DNA of 64,000 bases from assembly GCF_002632825.1 (NCBI RefSeq), contig NZ_NJAJ01000019.1:31365-95364 (forward strand), written 5' to 3'. How positions within the stretch are numbered: position 1 is the stretch's first letter; the number at the start of each line of letters is the position of its first letter. The notes below the pieces were generated by a model, which ran no database searches, was not told where the DNA came from, and worked only from the letters and a program-made list of their open reading frames with translations. Shown here piece after piece: positions 50,588 to 61,171 of this stretch. The position numbers and the translations under genes were made by a program. The DNA comes from Xenorhabdus stockiae (GTDB taxonomy: Bacteria > Pseudomonadota > Gammaproteobacteria > Enterobacterales > Enterobacteriaceae).

Positions 50588-51844
50588 ATGATCAAATCAA
50601 CGGACAGAAAATTGGTAGTTGGCCTTGAAATCGGGACAGCAAATGTATCTGCCCTGGTTGGTGAAATTCTGCCCGATGGTATGGTTAATATTATCGGAGT
50701 GGGAAATTGCCCATCCCGCGGCATGGATAAAGGCGGCGTCAACGATCTTGAATCAGTCGTTAAATGCGTCCAGCGTGCGATTGATCAGGCTGAGTTAATG
50801 GCAGATTGCCAAATATCTTCAGTTTATCTGGCGCTGTCTGGCAAACATATTAGTTGCCAGAACGAAATTGGCATGGTGCCAATTTCAGAAGAAGAAGTAA
50901 CACAGGATGATGTGGACAGTGTTGTCCATACAGCCAAATCGGTTCGTGTTCGCGATGAGCACCGTATTTTGCATGTGATCCCACAAGAATACGCTATCGA
51001 TTATCAGGAAGGTATCAAAAACCCAGTCGGGCTTTCCGGTGTGCGTATGCAGGCGAAAGTGCATTTGATTACCTGCCATAACGACATGGCAAAAAATATT
51101 GTAAAAGCTGTTGAGCGTTGTGGGCTGAAAGTTGACCAGCTTATTTTTGCAGGATTAGCGGCAAGTTATGCTGTTTTGACAGAAGATGAGCGTGAATTAG
51201 GGGTATGTGTCGTTGATATCGGCGGCGGAACGATGGATATCGCGGTATATACTGGCGGTGCATTGCGTCATACCAAAGTGATCCCATATGCAGGAAATGT
51301 TGTTACCAGTGATATTGCCTATGCATTTGGTACACCGCCGAGTGACGCTGAGACTATCAAGGTACGCCACGGTTGCGCACTGGGTTCGATAGTCAGCAAG
51401 GATGAAAGCGTTGAAGTTCCGAGTGTGGGAGGACGCCCTCCCCGCAGTTTGCAACGCCAGACTCTGGCTGAGGTTATTGAGCCACGTTATACCGAACTGC
51501 TGAATTTAGTCAATGATGAAATTTTACGATTGCAGGAGCAATTGCGTCAGCAGGGGGTAAAACATCATCTGGCCGCAGGGATCGTTTTAACAGGTGGGGG
51601 TGCTCAGATAGATGGGTTGGCTGAGTGTGCCCAACGAGTATTTCATACTCAGGTACGTATTGGACGTCCCCTGAACATTACCGGCCTGACAGATTACGTG
51701 CAGGAGCCTTGCTACTCAACAGCAGTCGGGCTTCTGCATTATGGCAAAGAATCCCACCTTGGCGGCGATTCTGATGCTGATAAAAGAACTTCAGTAAGCG
51801 GCTGGTTCAAAAAAGTCAGTAGCTGGCTGAGAAAAGAATTTTGA
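50588..51844 (+). CDS. ftsA: Cell division protein FtsA
   Basis: A 418-residue actin-like ATPase that tethers FtsZ to the membrane. Phosphate loops VGLEIGTANVSALVG and VVDIGGGTMDIAVYTG, the 1C domain, and a C-terminal amphipathic helix (GWFKKVSSWLRKEF) that binds the membrane. ATG 50588 aligns with E. coli; the upstream GTG at 50552 is not needed. Confidence 0.97.
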   Translation: MIKSTDRKLVVGLEIGTANVSALVGEILPDGMVNIIGVGNCPSRGMDKGGVNDLESVVKCVQRAIDQAELMADCQISSVYLALSGKHISCQNEIGMVPISEEEVTQDDVDSVVHTAKSVRVRDEHRILHVIPQEYAIDYQEGIKNPVGLSGVRMQAKVHLITCHNDMAKNIVKAVERCGLKVDQLIFAGLAASYAVLTEDERELGVCVVDIGGGTMDIAVYTGGALRHTKVIPYAGNVVTSDIAYAFGTPPSDAETIKVRHGCALGSIVSKDESVEVPSVGGRPPRSLQRQTLAEVIEPRYTELLNLVNDEILRLQEQLRQQGVKHHLAAGIVLTGGGAQIDGLAECAQRVFHTQVRIGRPLNITGLTDYVQEPCYSTAVGLLHYGKESHLGGDSDADKRTSVSGWFKKVSSWLRKEF

Positions 51845-51910
51845 TTTTTTATACAGAGGCCGTGAAAATGATGTCGGCCTCGACATAAAGGCACAAAACG
51901 GAGAGAAATT

Positions 51911-53074
51911 ATGTTTGAACCACTGGAATTAACCAATGACGCGGTGATTAAAGTCATCGGCGTCGGCGGTGGCGGCGGTAATGCTGTTGAACATATGGTG
52001 CGTGAGCGTATTGAAGGTGTCGATTTCTTTGCGGTTAACACTGATGCTCAGGCATTGCGTAAAACAGCTGTCGGTCAGACCATCCAGATTGGCAACGGCA
52101 TTACAAAAGGATTGGGCGCTGGTGCAAACCCTGAGGTCGGACGTACAGCGGCGGAAGAAGACCGCGAATCACTGCGTACGGCACTGGAAGGGGCCGATAT
52201 GGTATTTATCGCTGCCGGTATGGGTGGCGGTACAGGAACCGGTGCTGCTCCCGTTGTGGCTGAGATTGCCAAAGAGCTTGGAATTCTGACCGTTGCTGTT
52301 GTCACCAAGCCATTTAATTTTGAAGGCAAAAAACGTATGGCCTTCGCGGAGCAGGGGATCACTGAACTGTCCAAACATGTGGACTCTCTGATCACTATTC
52401 CAAACGATAAATTGCTGAAAGTGCTGGGCCGTGGCATCTCTCTGTTGGATGCATTTGGTGCAGCCAATGACGTGCTGAAAGGTGCGGTTCAAGGTATCGC
52501 TGAACTGATCACGCGTCCCGGCTTGATGAATGTTGACTTCGCTGACGTTCGTACTGTGATGTCCGAAATGGGTTATGCCATGATGGGCTCTGGTATCGCG
52601 CAGGGCGAAGACCGTGCGGAAGAGGCGGCTGAAATGGCTATTTCCAGCCCATTGCTGGAAGACATCGATCTGTCCGGAGCGCGTGGTGTACTGGTCAACA
52701 TTACAGCGGGCTTTGATCTGCGTCTGGATGAATTTGAAACAGTGGGTAATACTATCCGTGCATTTGCTTCAGACAATGCAACGGTGGTTATCGGTACATC
52801 ACTGGATCCGGATATGAATGATGAGCTGCGTGTCACTGTGGTAGCCACGGGTATCGGGATGGATAAACGTCCTGAAATTACGCTGGTGACTAATAACAAG
52901 GCATCTCAGCCAAATACATTGGATCGCCGCTATCAGCAAATGCCTGGTGGAATTTCATCATTACCTGATGAAAATAAACCAGCAGCAAAAGTGGTCAATG
53001 ACCAAAATGCACAGACAAGTAAAGAACCTGATTATCTAGATATTCCGGCATTTTTGCGCAAGCAGGCTGACTGA
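51911..53074 (+). CDS. ftsZ: Cell division GTPase FtsZ
   Basis: A 387-residue tubulin-like GTPase that forms the Z ring. The GTP loop GGGTGTG lies in [15 protein letters not shown] (about 104-118), the T7 region in [11 protein letters not shown], and the conserved C-terminal peptide [14 protein letters not shown] binds FtsA, ZipA and MinC. The linker is slightly longer than in E. coli (383). GGAGAG before the start. Confidence 0.98.
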   Translation: MFEPLELTNDAVIKVIGVGGGGGNAVEHMVRERIEGVDFFAVNTDAQALRKTAVGQTIQIGNGITKGLGAGANPEVGRTAAEEDRESLRTALEGADMVFIAAGMGGGTGTGAAPVVAEIAKELGILTVAVVTKPFNFEGKKRMAFAEQGITELSKHVDSLITIPNDKLLKVLGRGISLLDAFGAANDVLKGAVQGIAELITRPGLMNVDFADVRTVMSEMGYAMMGSGIAQGEDRAEEAAEMAISSPLLEDIDLSGARGVLVNITAGFDLRLDEFETVGNTIRAFASDNATVVIGTSLDPDMNDELRVTVVATGIGMDKRPEITLVTNNKASQPNTLDRRYQQMPGGISSLPDENKPAAKVVNDQNAQTSKEPDYLDIPAFLRKQAD

Positions 53075-53116
53075 TAGCTAAAAAATTGGTTTCTCCGCTT
53101 TTTGTGTTAAAATATT

Positions 53117-53146
53117 CTGCCAATCATATTTTATAGTGATTGGCAG
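53117..53146. terminator. Hairpin between ftsZ and lpxC
   Basis: Perfect 10-bp stem CTGCCAATCA (53117-53126) / TGATTGGCAG (53137-53146), 10-base loop. There is no T tract, so a partial terminator or processing site is possible. Confidence 0.6.
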
Positions 53147-53173
53147 GATTAGTAATATTGCGAGAGATAAACG

Positions 53174-54094
53174 ATGATCAAACAAAGGACATTAAAACGT
53201 ATTGTTCAGGCGACAGGTGTCGGTTTACATACCGGTAAAAAAGTCACATTAACAATGCGTCCCGCGCCGGCTAACACCGGGGTCATCTATCGTCGTACTG
53301 ACTTGAATCCCCCGGTAGATTTCCCGGCTGATGCCAAATCCGTGCGTGATACTATGCTCTGCACTTGTCTGGTAAATGAACAAAATGTGCGAATCTCAAC
53401 TGTTGAGCATCTGAATGCGGCACTGGCAGGTTTGGGTATCGATAATATTGTTATTGATGTTGACGCGCCAGAAATTCCGATTATGGATGGTAGCGCCAGC
53501 CCGTTTGTCTTCCTGTTATTGGATGCAGGCATTGAAGAGCTGAACGTTGCGAAAAAATTCATGCGTATGAAAGATACAGTTCGCGTGGAAGAGGGTGATA
53601 AATGGGCTGAACTGGCACCATATCACGGTTTTAGTCTGGATTTCACCATTGACTTTAAACATCCGGCGATTGATTCCAGCACTCAGCGTTATAGTCTGGA
53701 TTTTTCGGCAGATTCTTTTGTTCGCCAGATTAGTCGTGCGCGTACTTTTGGATTTATGCGTGACATTGAGTACCTGCAATCTCAGGGCTTATGCTTAGGC
53801 GGCAGCTTTGATTGTGCGATCGTGGTAGATGATTACCGCGTACTCAATGAAGATGGCCTGCGCTTTGAAGATGAGTTTGTCCGACATAAAATGTTGGATG
53901 CCATCGGTGACTTGTTTATGTGTGGTTATAACATTATTGGCGCATTTACTGCGTTTAAATCAGGTCATGCTTTGAATAATAAACTGTTACAGGCAGTTTT
54001 GGCGCAGGAAAGTGCTTGGGAATTTGTCACATTTGAAGATGAAGCTGAAATGCCACTGGCTTTCCGCGCACCATCAACAGTGTTGGCATATTAA
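53174..54094 (+). CDS. lpxC: UDP-3-O-acyl-GlcNAc deacetylase LpxC
   Basis: A 306-residue zinc deacetylase, the committed step of lipid A synthesis. Zinc/catalytic motifs: [14 protein letters not shown] (His about 79), the HKMLDAIGD loop (His 238, Asp 242/246 in E. coli numbering). Length equals E. coli (305). Last gene of the dcw cluster; FtsH degrades LpxC through its C-terminal tail, which ends VLAY here. Confidence 0.97.
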   Translation: MIKQRTLKRIVQATGVGLHTGKKVTLTMRPAPANTGVIYRRTDLNPPVDFPADAKSVRDTMLCTCLVNEQNVRISTVEHLNAALAGLGIDNIVIDVDAPEIPIMDGSASPFVFLLLDAGIEELNVAKKFMRMKDTVRVEEGDKWAELAPYHGFSLDFTIDFKHPAIDSSTQRYSLDFSADSFVRQISRARTFGFMRDIEYLQSQGLCLGGSFDCAIVVDDYRVLNEDGLRFEDEFVRHKMLDAIGDLFMCGYNIIGAFTAFKSGHALNNKLLQAVLAQESAWEFVTFEDEAEMPLAFRAPSTVLAY

Positions 54095-54166
54095 TACAGT
54101 CGATTATTAAGACAGTAGATTATTAATACAGCTATTATTGATAATCTATGTATTGAGAATATTCTT

Positions 54167-54232
54167 ATGATTCATCAGTGGGTTATGTTATCTATTACGC
54201 TCCTCTCGCTGATGTTTTTTATTCAGCGCTAA
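54167..54232 (+). CDS. Possible small hydrophobic protein
   Basis: A 21-residue frame, MIHQWVMLSITLLSLMFFIQ then R, that would form one short membrane helix. A weak GAGA lies about nine bases before. It overlaps the DUF721 stop by four bases. No homologue is recognised and it may be chance. Confidence 0.2.
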   Translation: MIHQWVMLSITLLSLMFFIQR

Positions 54233-54780
54233 CGTTTCATCTTGGCTGTACTGGTACTCTCTCCGGCCAGCGCAGCCAATCGCTCCAACCTTCTTTTCAA
54301 TTTTTCAGGGCTACGTTCGGCCAATGCTATCAATGTTTCTGCACTTTCATGGCTTAGTTGGCGAGTTGGTAAGCTCTGGCTATCATTATTAAGTTTTCTT
54401 TCTGATATTTTTTCGACACTCTGTTCATTATTATGACTTTTAACCATTAATGATGGGTTAATCCTGATGTCGATAGAAGATAAAGATGGTAGAATTTCAC
54501 TTCTTAATGCGGAGAGTAAAACGGGAATTTCATAGTAAAGTCTGGTTTTCCAGCTGGCATTACCTGTTTCCAGCACCAAAATATGTTTACGATAATTTGC
54601 GACCCGGCACCAAGGGCGTACTTGCCCCGGAAGCAGGCTAAGAACAGCCCGGTTGAGTTTCAGTAATGCGATGGCATGTCGTTGAATGGCCTGAAGCGGG
54701 CTTTTTCCGGCAGATGCCGCATTTTCTGGCTGACTTTCAAACAATAACAAGTCTAGTGATTGTGGGCGGCTATCTCGCAT
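54229..54780 (-). CDS. DUF721 (DciA-like) protein
   Basis: A 183-residue protein with a DUF721 domain (about residues 20-100; NYRKHILVLETGNASWKTRL) and a variable, charged C-terminus. DciA is the ancestral loader of the DnaB helicase; in E. coli DnaC has replaced it. This locus between lpxC and secM is where DUF721 genes remain in some enterobacteria. The start at 54780 (MRDSRP) is preferred to 54819, which would overlap the divergent secM start by two bases. Whether it still acts in helicase loading is unknown. Confidence 0.78.
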   Translation of the reverse strand: MRDSRPQSLDLLLFESQPENAASAGKSPLQAIQRHAIALLKLNRAVLSLLPGQVRPWCRVANYRKHILVLETGNASWKTRLYYEIPVLLSALRSEILPSLSSIDIRINPSLMVKSHNNEQSVEKISERKLNNDSQSLPTRQLSHESAETLIALAERSPEKLKRRLERLAALAGESTSTAKMKR

Positions 54781-54817
54781 AATAAAGGCGGTTCCAGTAT
54801 TTATTAATGAAGGTTTC

Positions 54818-55354
54818 ATGAGTATTCTAAATCTTTGGCGACAATTTGGCAGGCGTTATTTTTGGCCTCATCTTTTACTGAGCATGGTTGCTACAGGAAT
54901 TGGTGTGCCTCCCGTTTTGGCCGGAGCCGCAGAAAGCCTACCACATACAAATACCTCATCTGCCCAGAGAAACCAAAATCGGGCACTTTCATCATTTGAA
55001 CATCTGTTTCAGTTACAAAACGCTCAGCGCCAGCCCTCTAATTACTTAAATTATTGGCAACAACACGCTGTTCGTAATGTTATTCGGCAACTTTCTTTTG
55101 CTTTTTCTATTTCTGAGCCTGTCAGATATGAAGAAGCAAAAGAAAGTATCCGAGTTGCAGTACCTTTTATGCAACAGATCATGTTGGATACACTGCATGC
55201 CATGCTAATACAGGCGCCGACCCGATTTGAATCTGCGGTTGGTGCTGAGACTGTGGCAGCAATTTCTCCGGATGTCCATACACCGGCACTTTGGGTTGCT
55301 CAAATTCAGGGTATTAGAGCCGGGCCTGCGGTTGACCATCAATCTTTATTGTAA
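54818..55354 (+). CDS. secM: SecA translation regulator SecM
   Basis: A 178-residue secreted protein whose ribosome stalling raises SecA translation. An N-terminal Sec signal (WPHLLLSMVATGIGVPPVLAG), and the arrest sequence WVAQIQGIRAGP at about 159-170. E. coli has FSTPVWISQAQGIRAGP; here His stands five residues before the Trp instead of Phe, and Val replaces Ile156, while RAGP is intact. The tail after the arrest Pro has eight residues instead of four. It precedes secA by 155 bases. Confidence 0.93.
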   Translation: MSILNLWRQFGRRYFWPHLLLSMVATGIGVPPVLAGAAESLPHTNTSSAQRNQNRALSSFEHLFQLQNAQRQPSNYLNYWQQHAVRNVIRQLSFAFSISEPVRYEEAKESIRVAVPFMQQIMLDTLHAMLIQAPTRFESAVGAETVAAISPDVHTPALWVAQIQGIRAGPAVDHQSLL

Positions 55355-55400
55355 TGTATCTGTCTGATTTCTGATAATAAGACAGTAACTAAATTCGAGT

Positions 55401-55457
55401 CATATATCCCAATCGACAGCAAGTTGCCTGGCAGCAATTTGAATAATAATGGGTATA
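55401..55457. repeat. Dispersed palindromic intergenic repeat, copy 5
   Basis: Left arm CATATATCCCAATCGACAGC and AAGTTGCC; right arm GGCAGCAATTTG then AATAATAATGGGTATA. It lies inside the secM-secA leader. Confidence 0.6.
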
Positions 55458-55462
55458 AAAGA

Positions 55463-55486
55463 CACAATTGATTGGCTGTAATTGTG
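55463..55486 (+). promoter_or_regulatory. Hairpin in the secA leader
   Basis: CACAATT (55463-55469) pairs with AATTGTG (55480-55486), ending 23 bases before the secA ATG. In E. coli a comparable hairpin hides the secA ribosome site until SecM stalls. Which bases mask the site here is not certain. Confidence 0.5.
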
Positions 55487-55509
55487 GCCTCATTTGAGAT
55501 GTATTAACT

Positions 55510-58218
55510 ATGTTGATTAAATTACTTACTAAGATTTTTGGTAGCCGTAACGATCGTACCCTGCGTCGTTTGCGTAAATCGGTTGATGTGATCAACCGTA
55601 TGGAACCTGATTTTGAAAAGCTGTCTGATGAAGAACTAAAAGCTAAAACAGAGCAATTCCGTGCCCGTCTTAAAGAGGGCGAATCACTGGAAAAAATTCT
55701 GCCAGAAGCCTTTGCTACAGTACGTGAAGCCAGTAAGCGTGTGTTTGGTATGCGCCATTTCGATGTGCAGTTACTGGGTGGGATGGTACTTAATGAGCGT
55801 TGTATTGCAGAAATGCGTACAGGTGAAGGTAAAACTCTGACTGCAACACTGCCAGCCTATTTGAACGCACTGAGTGGACGCGGTGTTCATGTTGTTACTG
55901 TGAACGATTATCTGGCACAGCGTGATGCTGAAAATAATCGCCCGTTGTTTGAATTTTTGGGACTGAGCGTTGGTATCAACTTACCAAACATGCCAGCTCC
56001 AGCAAAACGTGCTGCTTACGCCGCAGATATTACTTATGGTACCAATAACGAATACGGTTTCGATTACCTGCGTGACAACATGGCATTCAGCCCGGAAGAG
56101 CGGGTGCAACGCAAACTGCATTACGCTCTGGTGGATGAAGTTGACTCCATTCTGATCGATGAAGCTCGTACTCCACTGATTATTTCTGGTCCGGCAGAAG
56201 ACAGCTCTGAGCTTTATATCAAAGTAGATAAACTGATCCCTCAATTAATCCGACAGGAACAAGAAGATTCAGACACTTTTCAGGGCGAAGGGCACTTCTC
56301 TGTTGATGAAAAAACACGTCAGGTTAACCTGACCGAGCGTGGTCTGGTGCTGATTGAAGAGTTGTTGGTGAATGCTAAAGTGATGGATGAAGGTGAATCA
56401 CTTTATTCTCCATCCAATATTATGCTGATGCACCATGTAACTGCAGCATTGCGGGCACATGTCTTGTTTACCCGTGATGTTGACTATATCGTTAAAGATG
56501 GTGAGGTCATAATTGTTGATGAACACACCGGGCGTACTATGCAGGGGCGTCGTTGGTCTGATGGTTTGCATCAGGCAGTGGAAGCCAAAGAGCATGTTGA
56601 GATCCAGAATGAAAACCAGACGCTGGCCTCTATCACCTTCCAGAACTACTTCCGCCTGTATGAAAAACTGGCAGGTATGACAGGTACGGCTGACACCGAA
56701 GCCTTTGAATTCAGTTCTATTTATAAACTGGATACCATTGTCGTTCCAACTAACCGTCCGATGATCCGTCAGGATTTACCTGATCTGGTCTACATGACGG
56801 AAGCGGAAAAAATTGATGCGATCATTGAAGATATTAAAGAGCGCGTTAATAACAACCAGCCAGTGTTAGTGGGAACTATCTCGATTGAAAAATCAGAAGT
56901 GATTTCGAATGCACTGACCAAAGCGGATATTGTGCATAATGTTCTGAACGCGAAATTCCACGCAATGGAAGCCGACATCATTGCACAGGCAGGTCAGGCT
57001 GGTACTGTTACTATAGCAACCAACATGGCTGGACGTGGTACGGATATCGTACTGGGGGGAAGCTGGCAGGCAGAAATTGCTAAGCTGGACGAGCCGACAG
57101 AAGATCAAATTGAGCAAATCAAAGCGGCATGGCAGGAACGTCATGATGCAGTGCTGGCAGCGGGTGGTTTACATATTATTGGTACAGAGCGTCACGAATC
57201 ACGCCGTATCGATAACCAGCTGCGTGGTCGTGCTGGTCGCCAGGGGGATGCGGGTTCTTCACGCTTCTACCTCTCAATGGAAGATTCCCTGATGCGTATC
57301 TTTGCTTCAGAGCGTGTAACAGGAATGATGCGCAAACTGGGGATGCAGCCGGGCGAAGCGATTGAACACCCATGGGTCACTAAAGCTATTGCCAATGCAC
57401 AGCGTAAAGTTGAAAGCCGTAACTTCGATATCCGTAAACAATTGCTGGAATATGACGATGTTGCCAATGACCAGCGCCGTGCGATTTATGCGCAACGTAA
57501 CGACCTGCTTGATGTGAGCGATGTCAGCGAAACCATCTCCAGCATCCGTGAAGATGTTTTCAAAGTGACCATTGATGCTTATATCCCGCCACAATCTCTG
57601 GAAGAAATGTGGGATATTCCGGGCTTGGAAGAGCGTTTGGTCAATGACTTTGATCTGCATTTGCCAATTAAAGAGTGGCTGGATCAAGAGCCGGAACTCC
57701 ATGAAGAAACATTGCGAGAGCGCATTCTTGAAAAGGCGATAGAAGTTTATAAACAGAAAGAAGAAATCGTCGGTGCAGAAATGATGCGTAACTTTGAAAA
57801 AGGCATCATGCTGCAAACGCTGGATACATTGTGGAAGGAGCATCTGGCGGCAATGGATTATCTGCGTCAGGGCATCCACCTACGTGGTTATGCGCAGAAA
57901 GATCCAAAGCAGGAATATAAGCGTGAATCTTTCGCTATGTTTGCCAATATGCTGGAATCACTGAAATATGAAGTTATCAGCACCTTGGGCAAAGTTCAGG
58001 TCAGGATGCCGGAAGAAGTGGAAGCTCTTGAACAGCAGCGCCGTGCAGAAGCGGAGCGTCTGGCAAGCCAGCAGCACTTAAGCCATGAGATTGAGCAAGG
58101 GGCTTTGATGTCAGAAGCCGAAGCACAAATGGCAAGCGGTTCCCGTAAAGTTGGACGTAACGATCCTTGCCCATGTGGCTCAGGCAAAAAATATAAGCAT
58201 TGCCACGGTCGTTTATAA
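55510..58218 (+). CDS. secA: Preprotein translocase ATPase SecA
   Basis: A 902-residue motor that drives proteins through SecYEG. Walker A in [16 protein letters not shown] (about 102-118), the DEVD Walker B near 209, helicase motif VI in [10 protein letters not shown], and the C-terminal zinc motif [16 protein letters not shown]. One residue longer than E. coli (901). SecM upstream sets its translation. Confidence 0.98.
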   Translation: MLIKLLTKIFGSRNDRTLRRLRKSVDVINRMEPDFEKLSDEELKAKTEQFRARLKEGESLEKILPEAFATVREASKRVFGMRHFDVQLLGGMVLNERCIAEMRTGEGKTLTATLPAYLNALSGRGVHVVTVNDYLAQRDAENNRPLFEFLGLSVGINLPNMPAPAKRAAYAADITYGTNNEYGFDYLRDNMAFSPEERVQRKLHYALVDEVDSILIDEARTPLIISGPAEDSSELYIKVDKLIPQLIRQEQEDSDTFQGEGHFSVDEKTRQVNLTERGLVLIEELLVNAKVMDEGESLYSPSNIMLMHHVTAALRAHVLFTRDVDYIVKDGEVIIVDEHTGRTMQGRRWSDGLHQAVEAKEHVEIQNENQTLASITFQNYFRLYEKLAGMTGTADTEAFEFSSIYKLDTIVVPTNRPMIRQDLPDLVYMTEAEKIDAIIEDIKERVNNNQPVLVGTISIEKSEVISNALTKADIVHNVLNAKFHAMEADIIAQAGQAGTVTIATNMAGRGTDIVLGGSWQAEIAKLDEPTEDQIEQIKAAWQERHDAVLAAGGLHIIGTERHESRRIDNQLRGRAGRQGDAGSSRFYLSMEDSLMRIFASERVTGMMRKLGMQPGEAIEHPWVTKAIANAQRKVESRNFDIRKQLLEYDDVANDQRRAIYAQRNDLLDVSDVSETISSIREDVFKVTIDAYIPPQSLEEMWDIPGLEERLVNDFDLHLPIKEWLDQEPELHEETLRERILEKAIEVYKQKEEIVGAEMMRNFEKGIMLQTLDTLWKEHLAAMDYLRQGIHLRGYAQKDPKQEYKRESFAMFANMLESLKYEVISTLGKVQVRMPEEVEALEQQRRAEAERLASQQHLSHEIEQGALMSEAEAQMASGSRKVGRNDPCPCGSGKKYKHCHGRL

Positions 58219-58235
58219 TTAAAGCCAGCGATAAG

Positions 58236-58262
58236 CAGCCAGAGATAAATTATCTCTGGCTG
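58236..58262. terminator. Palindrome between secA and loiP
   Basis: CAGCCAGAGATAA (58236-58248) pairs with TTATCTCTGGCTG (58250-58262), 13 bp. A second hairpin (9-bp stem, about 58273-58297) follows. Neither has a T run; together they likely separate the convergent secA and loiP transcripts. Confidence 0.6.
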
Positions 58263-58314
58263 TCAGCAGTCTGAAGCGGTGCCATTGTCACCGCTTCAAT
58301 CAGGGCAGAACTTA

Positions 58315-59067
58315 TTATTTCTTATCGGCTGCGATACGATTACGAACGTGTTCAGCACGTTCCTTTGAAGGTGGGTGTGAATCAAACATACTGGTTTCAC
58401 CACTGCCCAGCTTAGCCAGTTTTTCGAAACTGGTTGCCAAGCCTTCAGTTTTAATATTGCGCTTTTTCAGTAGCTCATAAGAGAAGTCATCAGCCTGACT
58501 TTCCTGATGTTGTGAAAACTGCGAGTTGAGCAGTTTTTGCCCCAGATCTGCAAGTTGAGAATCGCTCAACTGTGCTGCGACACCACCGGCTGATGCTGCT
58601 GCGGTACGCGCAGCAACGGCTGCATAGGCAACCTGCATTGCTTTACGCGAGTGGCCCAATGCAACGTGCCCCATTTCATGGCCCAGAACACCTTCGACTT
58701 CATTATCGTTCATCATATTCATCAGGCCGCTGTATACACGTACACAACCATTAGCCATTGCCCATGCGTTTACATCATCAGTCAGATAAACCTTGTAGTT
58801 AACTGGAGTACCATTAATTTCGTGTCCTAATGCTTTGGCGATTTTGTTCAGACGCTTAGCGTATTGGCTGGATGCGGGGGCAATTTTATTTTGTGCATCC
58901 ATATCTCTACATGATTGGTCAGATAGCTGTTTAACATCAGAATCATTTAGCGTCGCTGCCTTGAATAATTGCATCCCAGAGCTGGCCAGCATTCCATGAT
59001 CAAGATTCTGACAACCCGTCAGCATTACAGCAGAAACAGCTACCGCAACAAGAGCTTTCATTTTCAT
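58315..59067 (-). CDS. loiP: Metalloprotease LoiP
   Basis: A 250-residue M48 zinc protease, like E. coli LoiP/YggG (252), anchored in the outer membrane. Lipobox LTGC (Cys about residue 18) after a short signal; HEMGH in VLGHEMGHVALGH carries the zinc site (about 128-132), and the later zinc Glu is in QESQADDFSYELL. Start at 59067 after AAAGGA; 59061 is an alternative. In E. coli loiP is elsewhere; here it stands where mutT would follow secA. Confidence 0.93.
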   Translation of the reverse strand: MKMKALVAVAVSAVMLTGCQNLDHGMLASSGMQLFKAATLNDSDVKQLSDQSCRDMDAQNKIAPASSQYAKRLNKIAKALGHEINGTPVNYKVYLTDDVNAWAMANGCVRVYSGLMNMMNDNEVEGVLGHEMGHVALGHSRKAMQVAYAAVAARTAAASAGGVAAQLSDSQLADLGQKLLNSQFSQHQESQADDFSYELLKKRNIKTEGLATSFEKLAKLGSGETSMFDSHPPSKERAEHVRNRIAADKK

Positions 59068-59858
59068 AACGTTGTTTTTTCCTTTGCAATACACGCAGCC
59101 CTAATACTTTTAGGGCATTAAAAGATGATGCATTTTGCTAAAAATAATAATAGGAATAAACTCTAATAATGGTGATTATGTGAATTTGATAACGTTTTAA
59201 ACAAAATAATCAAACCATAAGTAGAGTAATTTAGTTTAATTTAACAAATATAGCACAGTATGCGTTATCTTTTTGCCGTAAATGATCGTCGGTTAGAAAA
59301 AATAATGCTGATAGCCAGAATGGGAACGTCCATTACGATCTCCCTCTCTAACAGTGGCAATAAAGTCGCTGTGTTAGCTCATATCGGTTACTTTTCTTGG
59401 AAATTTATTCTGGTGATGAGATAAATAATAACCATTGAAAAATGAAATAAACATTCATTCAATGTGAAGTGAATTTACAATAAATAATATTTCGTGAGTT
59501 ATATTCTCTGATGTAAGTAATAGTTTATTTTATTCATCGTCTTACTCGGCGATACTGTTGGATAAACATTAAATTATAGGCGGTTTTCTTTTTTATTGGT
59601 TGTGTAAGAATCGGAATAGAAAATTACTCTAACATTGCATGTTAAATAAGCTTAGACTGTACTGAACTGTCAGGGCTAAGTATTGTGGGCAGGAAAAATC
59701 GCTAAATCAGTCGGCTGGCAGCTGTTGATAGAATAGGCATGGAACGAGCAATTGTATGGTCAATCTGAAACAGATATCATTATGCTTTCATCGGCAAAAA
59801 ATGCACAGTTCATGCAGGCAACGAACTGCTCCATAATCCGATTATCGCAATCTCATGT
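59068..59858. other. Intergenic region loiP / IS element
   Basis: Nearly 800 AT-rich bases with no convincing gene. A short frame (59752-59949, 65 codons) runs across the IS end and has no known resemblance, so it is not called. It may be remains of earlier insertions. Confidence 0.4.
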
Positions 59859-61081
59859 GGGAACCTCTAAAAACTATCCCATGAAAAATAAGATCAATCT
59901 TGTACCTATCCGTAATAACATTGACCTTATTGAGGGTGACACTTTCTGACTTTTTCAAGGATTAAAAGGCATGAATGCCCGATTTTCCAAAATAAACCAA
60001 ACGTTGTAAATCATAGCAGGTCACCATTAACATCATCGTGAAATTAGCCCGCAGTTGACCTACCGTCCGGATGAATTTTTCTCCCATCTGGGTGAATGAA
60101 CCAAAGATATGTTCTACTCGCGCCCGAGTTCGCGAGATTTTCTTGTTACGCCCTTTCTGGCAGTTTGATAACGGGTTATTTCGTGACGCTTTTCTTTGAA
60201 TATGTACACGATAGCCTTGTCCTTTCAGTGTCAGCTCACGCTGATGGCTGGCATACCCTTTGTCCGGATAAATATCCCGACTCGTATTGGCCCTGTCCAA
60301 AACATCTTCAAAATACTGGCTGTCATGGGCAGAGGCGGTTCCTGTGGCGGTCTGACGAATGACTTTGTACTTGACATCGACATTAATCGTGAGTTTGTAG
60401 CCAAAATAACTTTTCCCGTGTTTTTTCGTCCAGGTGGCCTCCGTATCTTTCTGGCAACGTTTGTTTTCCGTCCAATTATCCGGGGTTTTACCCTGACGGA
60501 TTTGTTCATTCTCTTCTTTTTTGTTGTGTTGCTTAGGAACCGGTATCAACGTGGCATCGATAATTTGACCACCACGGGGAATGAATCCCTGTGTGGAGAG
60601 TTGATGTTTGGCTTCTTCAAATAAGGCATTGGCCCCTTCTTGTCCGAGACGTTTTTCGAAACACCAAATCGTGTTGCGGTCTGGAATATTAATGACATCG
60701 GTCAAACGACAAAAACGTTGCCAGCTCATTCGGTCAAGTAATTGATATTCCATTTTTTCATCGGAAAGATTATGGAAATGTTTCAGGATAATAATGCGAA
60801 CCATCACCTCCGTGGGAAACGGCGGGCGTCCCCCTTTAGGAGAAACAATGCGGGGCACCGCACGGTCAACCGCCTCAGCGAGTGCCGAAAAATCGACATA
60901 TTTATCAAGCGCAAGGAGTGGGTCGCCTAATTCATCTATTTTCTGACGATGATATTCGGCCGCCAATTTGTCTTTTTTCAAAGCAGAACGAGGTAAGAGC
61001 ATGATGGCATTACCTTACAGAGATGTGTTCTGTTTGTATTTTACTCTTTTAGGCCGCTATGAAAAGTTTTTAGAGGTTCCC
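59859..61081 (-). mobile_element. IS5-family insertion sequence
   Basis: A 1,223-base element with 17-bp perfect terminal repeats, GGGAACCTCTAAAAACT at 59859-59875 and its reverse complement at 61065-61081. It holds one transposase gene and appears intact. The flanking bases (CATGT on the left, TTCAG on the right) show no target duplication. Confidence 0.9.
59962..61002 (-). CDS. IS5-family transposase
   Basis: A 346-residue DDE transposase. The N-terminal PLLALDKYVDFSALAEAVDR and FCRLTDVINIPDRNTIW blocks are IS5-type; catalytic Asp in QIIDATLIPVP and YPDKGYAS, and Glu in TRARVEHIFGSF. No frameshift. AAGG stands ten bases before the start. Confidence 0.93.
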   Translation of the reverse strand: MLLPRSALKKDKLAAEYHRQKIDELGDPLLALDKYVDFSALAEAVDRAVPRIVSPKGGRPPFPTEVMVRIIILKHFHNLSDEKMEYQLLDRMSWQRFCRLTDVINIPDRNTIWCFEKRLGQEGANALFEEAKHQLSTQGFIPRGGQIIDATLIPVPKQHNKKEENEQIRQGKTPDNWTENKRCQKDTEATWTKKHGKSYFGYKLTINVDVKYKVIRQTATGTASAHDSQYFEDVLDRANTSRDIYPDKGYASHQRELTLKGQGYRVHIQRKASRNNPLSNCQKGRNKKISRTRARVEHIFGSFTQMGEKFIRTVGQLRANFTMMLMVTCYDLQRLVYFGKSGIHAF

Positions 61082-61171
61082 TTCAGGTTAAATTGATTTA
61101 GTATTCAATAGAATAACAATTTTGATTATCTCGTTTGTTGAAAATAATAAAATTTAGGATATTCAGTTAAA

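Noticed and set aside
59752..59949. 65-codon frame across the IS left end
   Set aside because: It is composed of flank plus IS DNA, has no ribosome site and no known resemblance.
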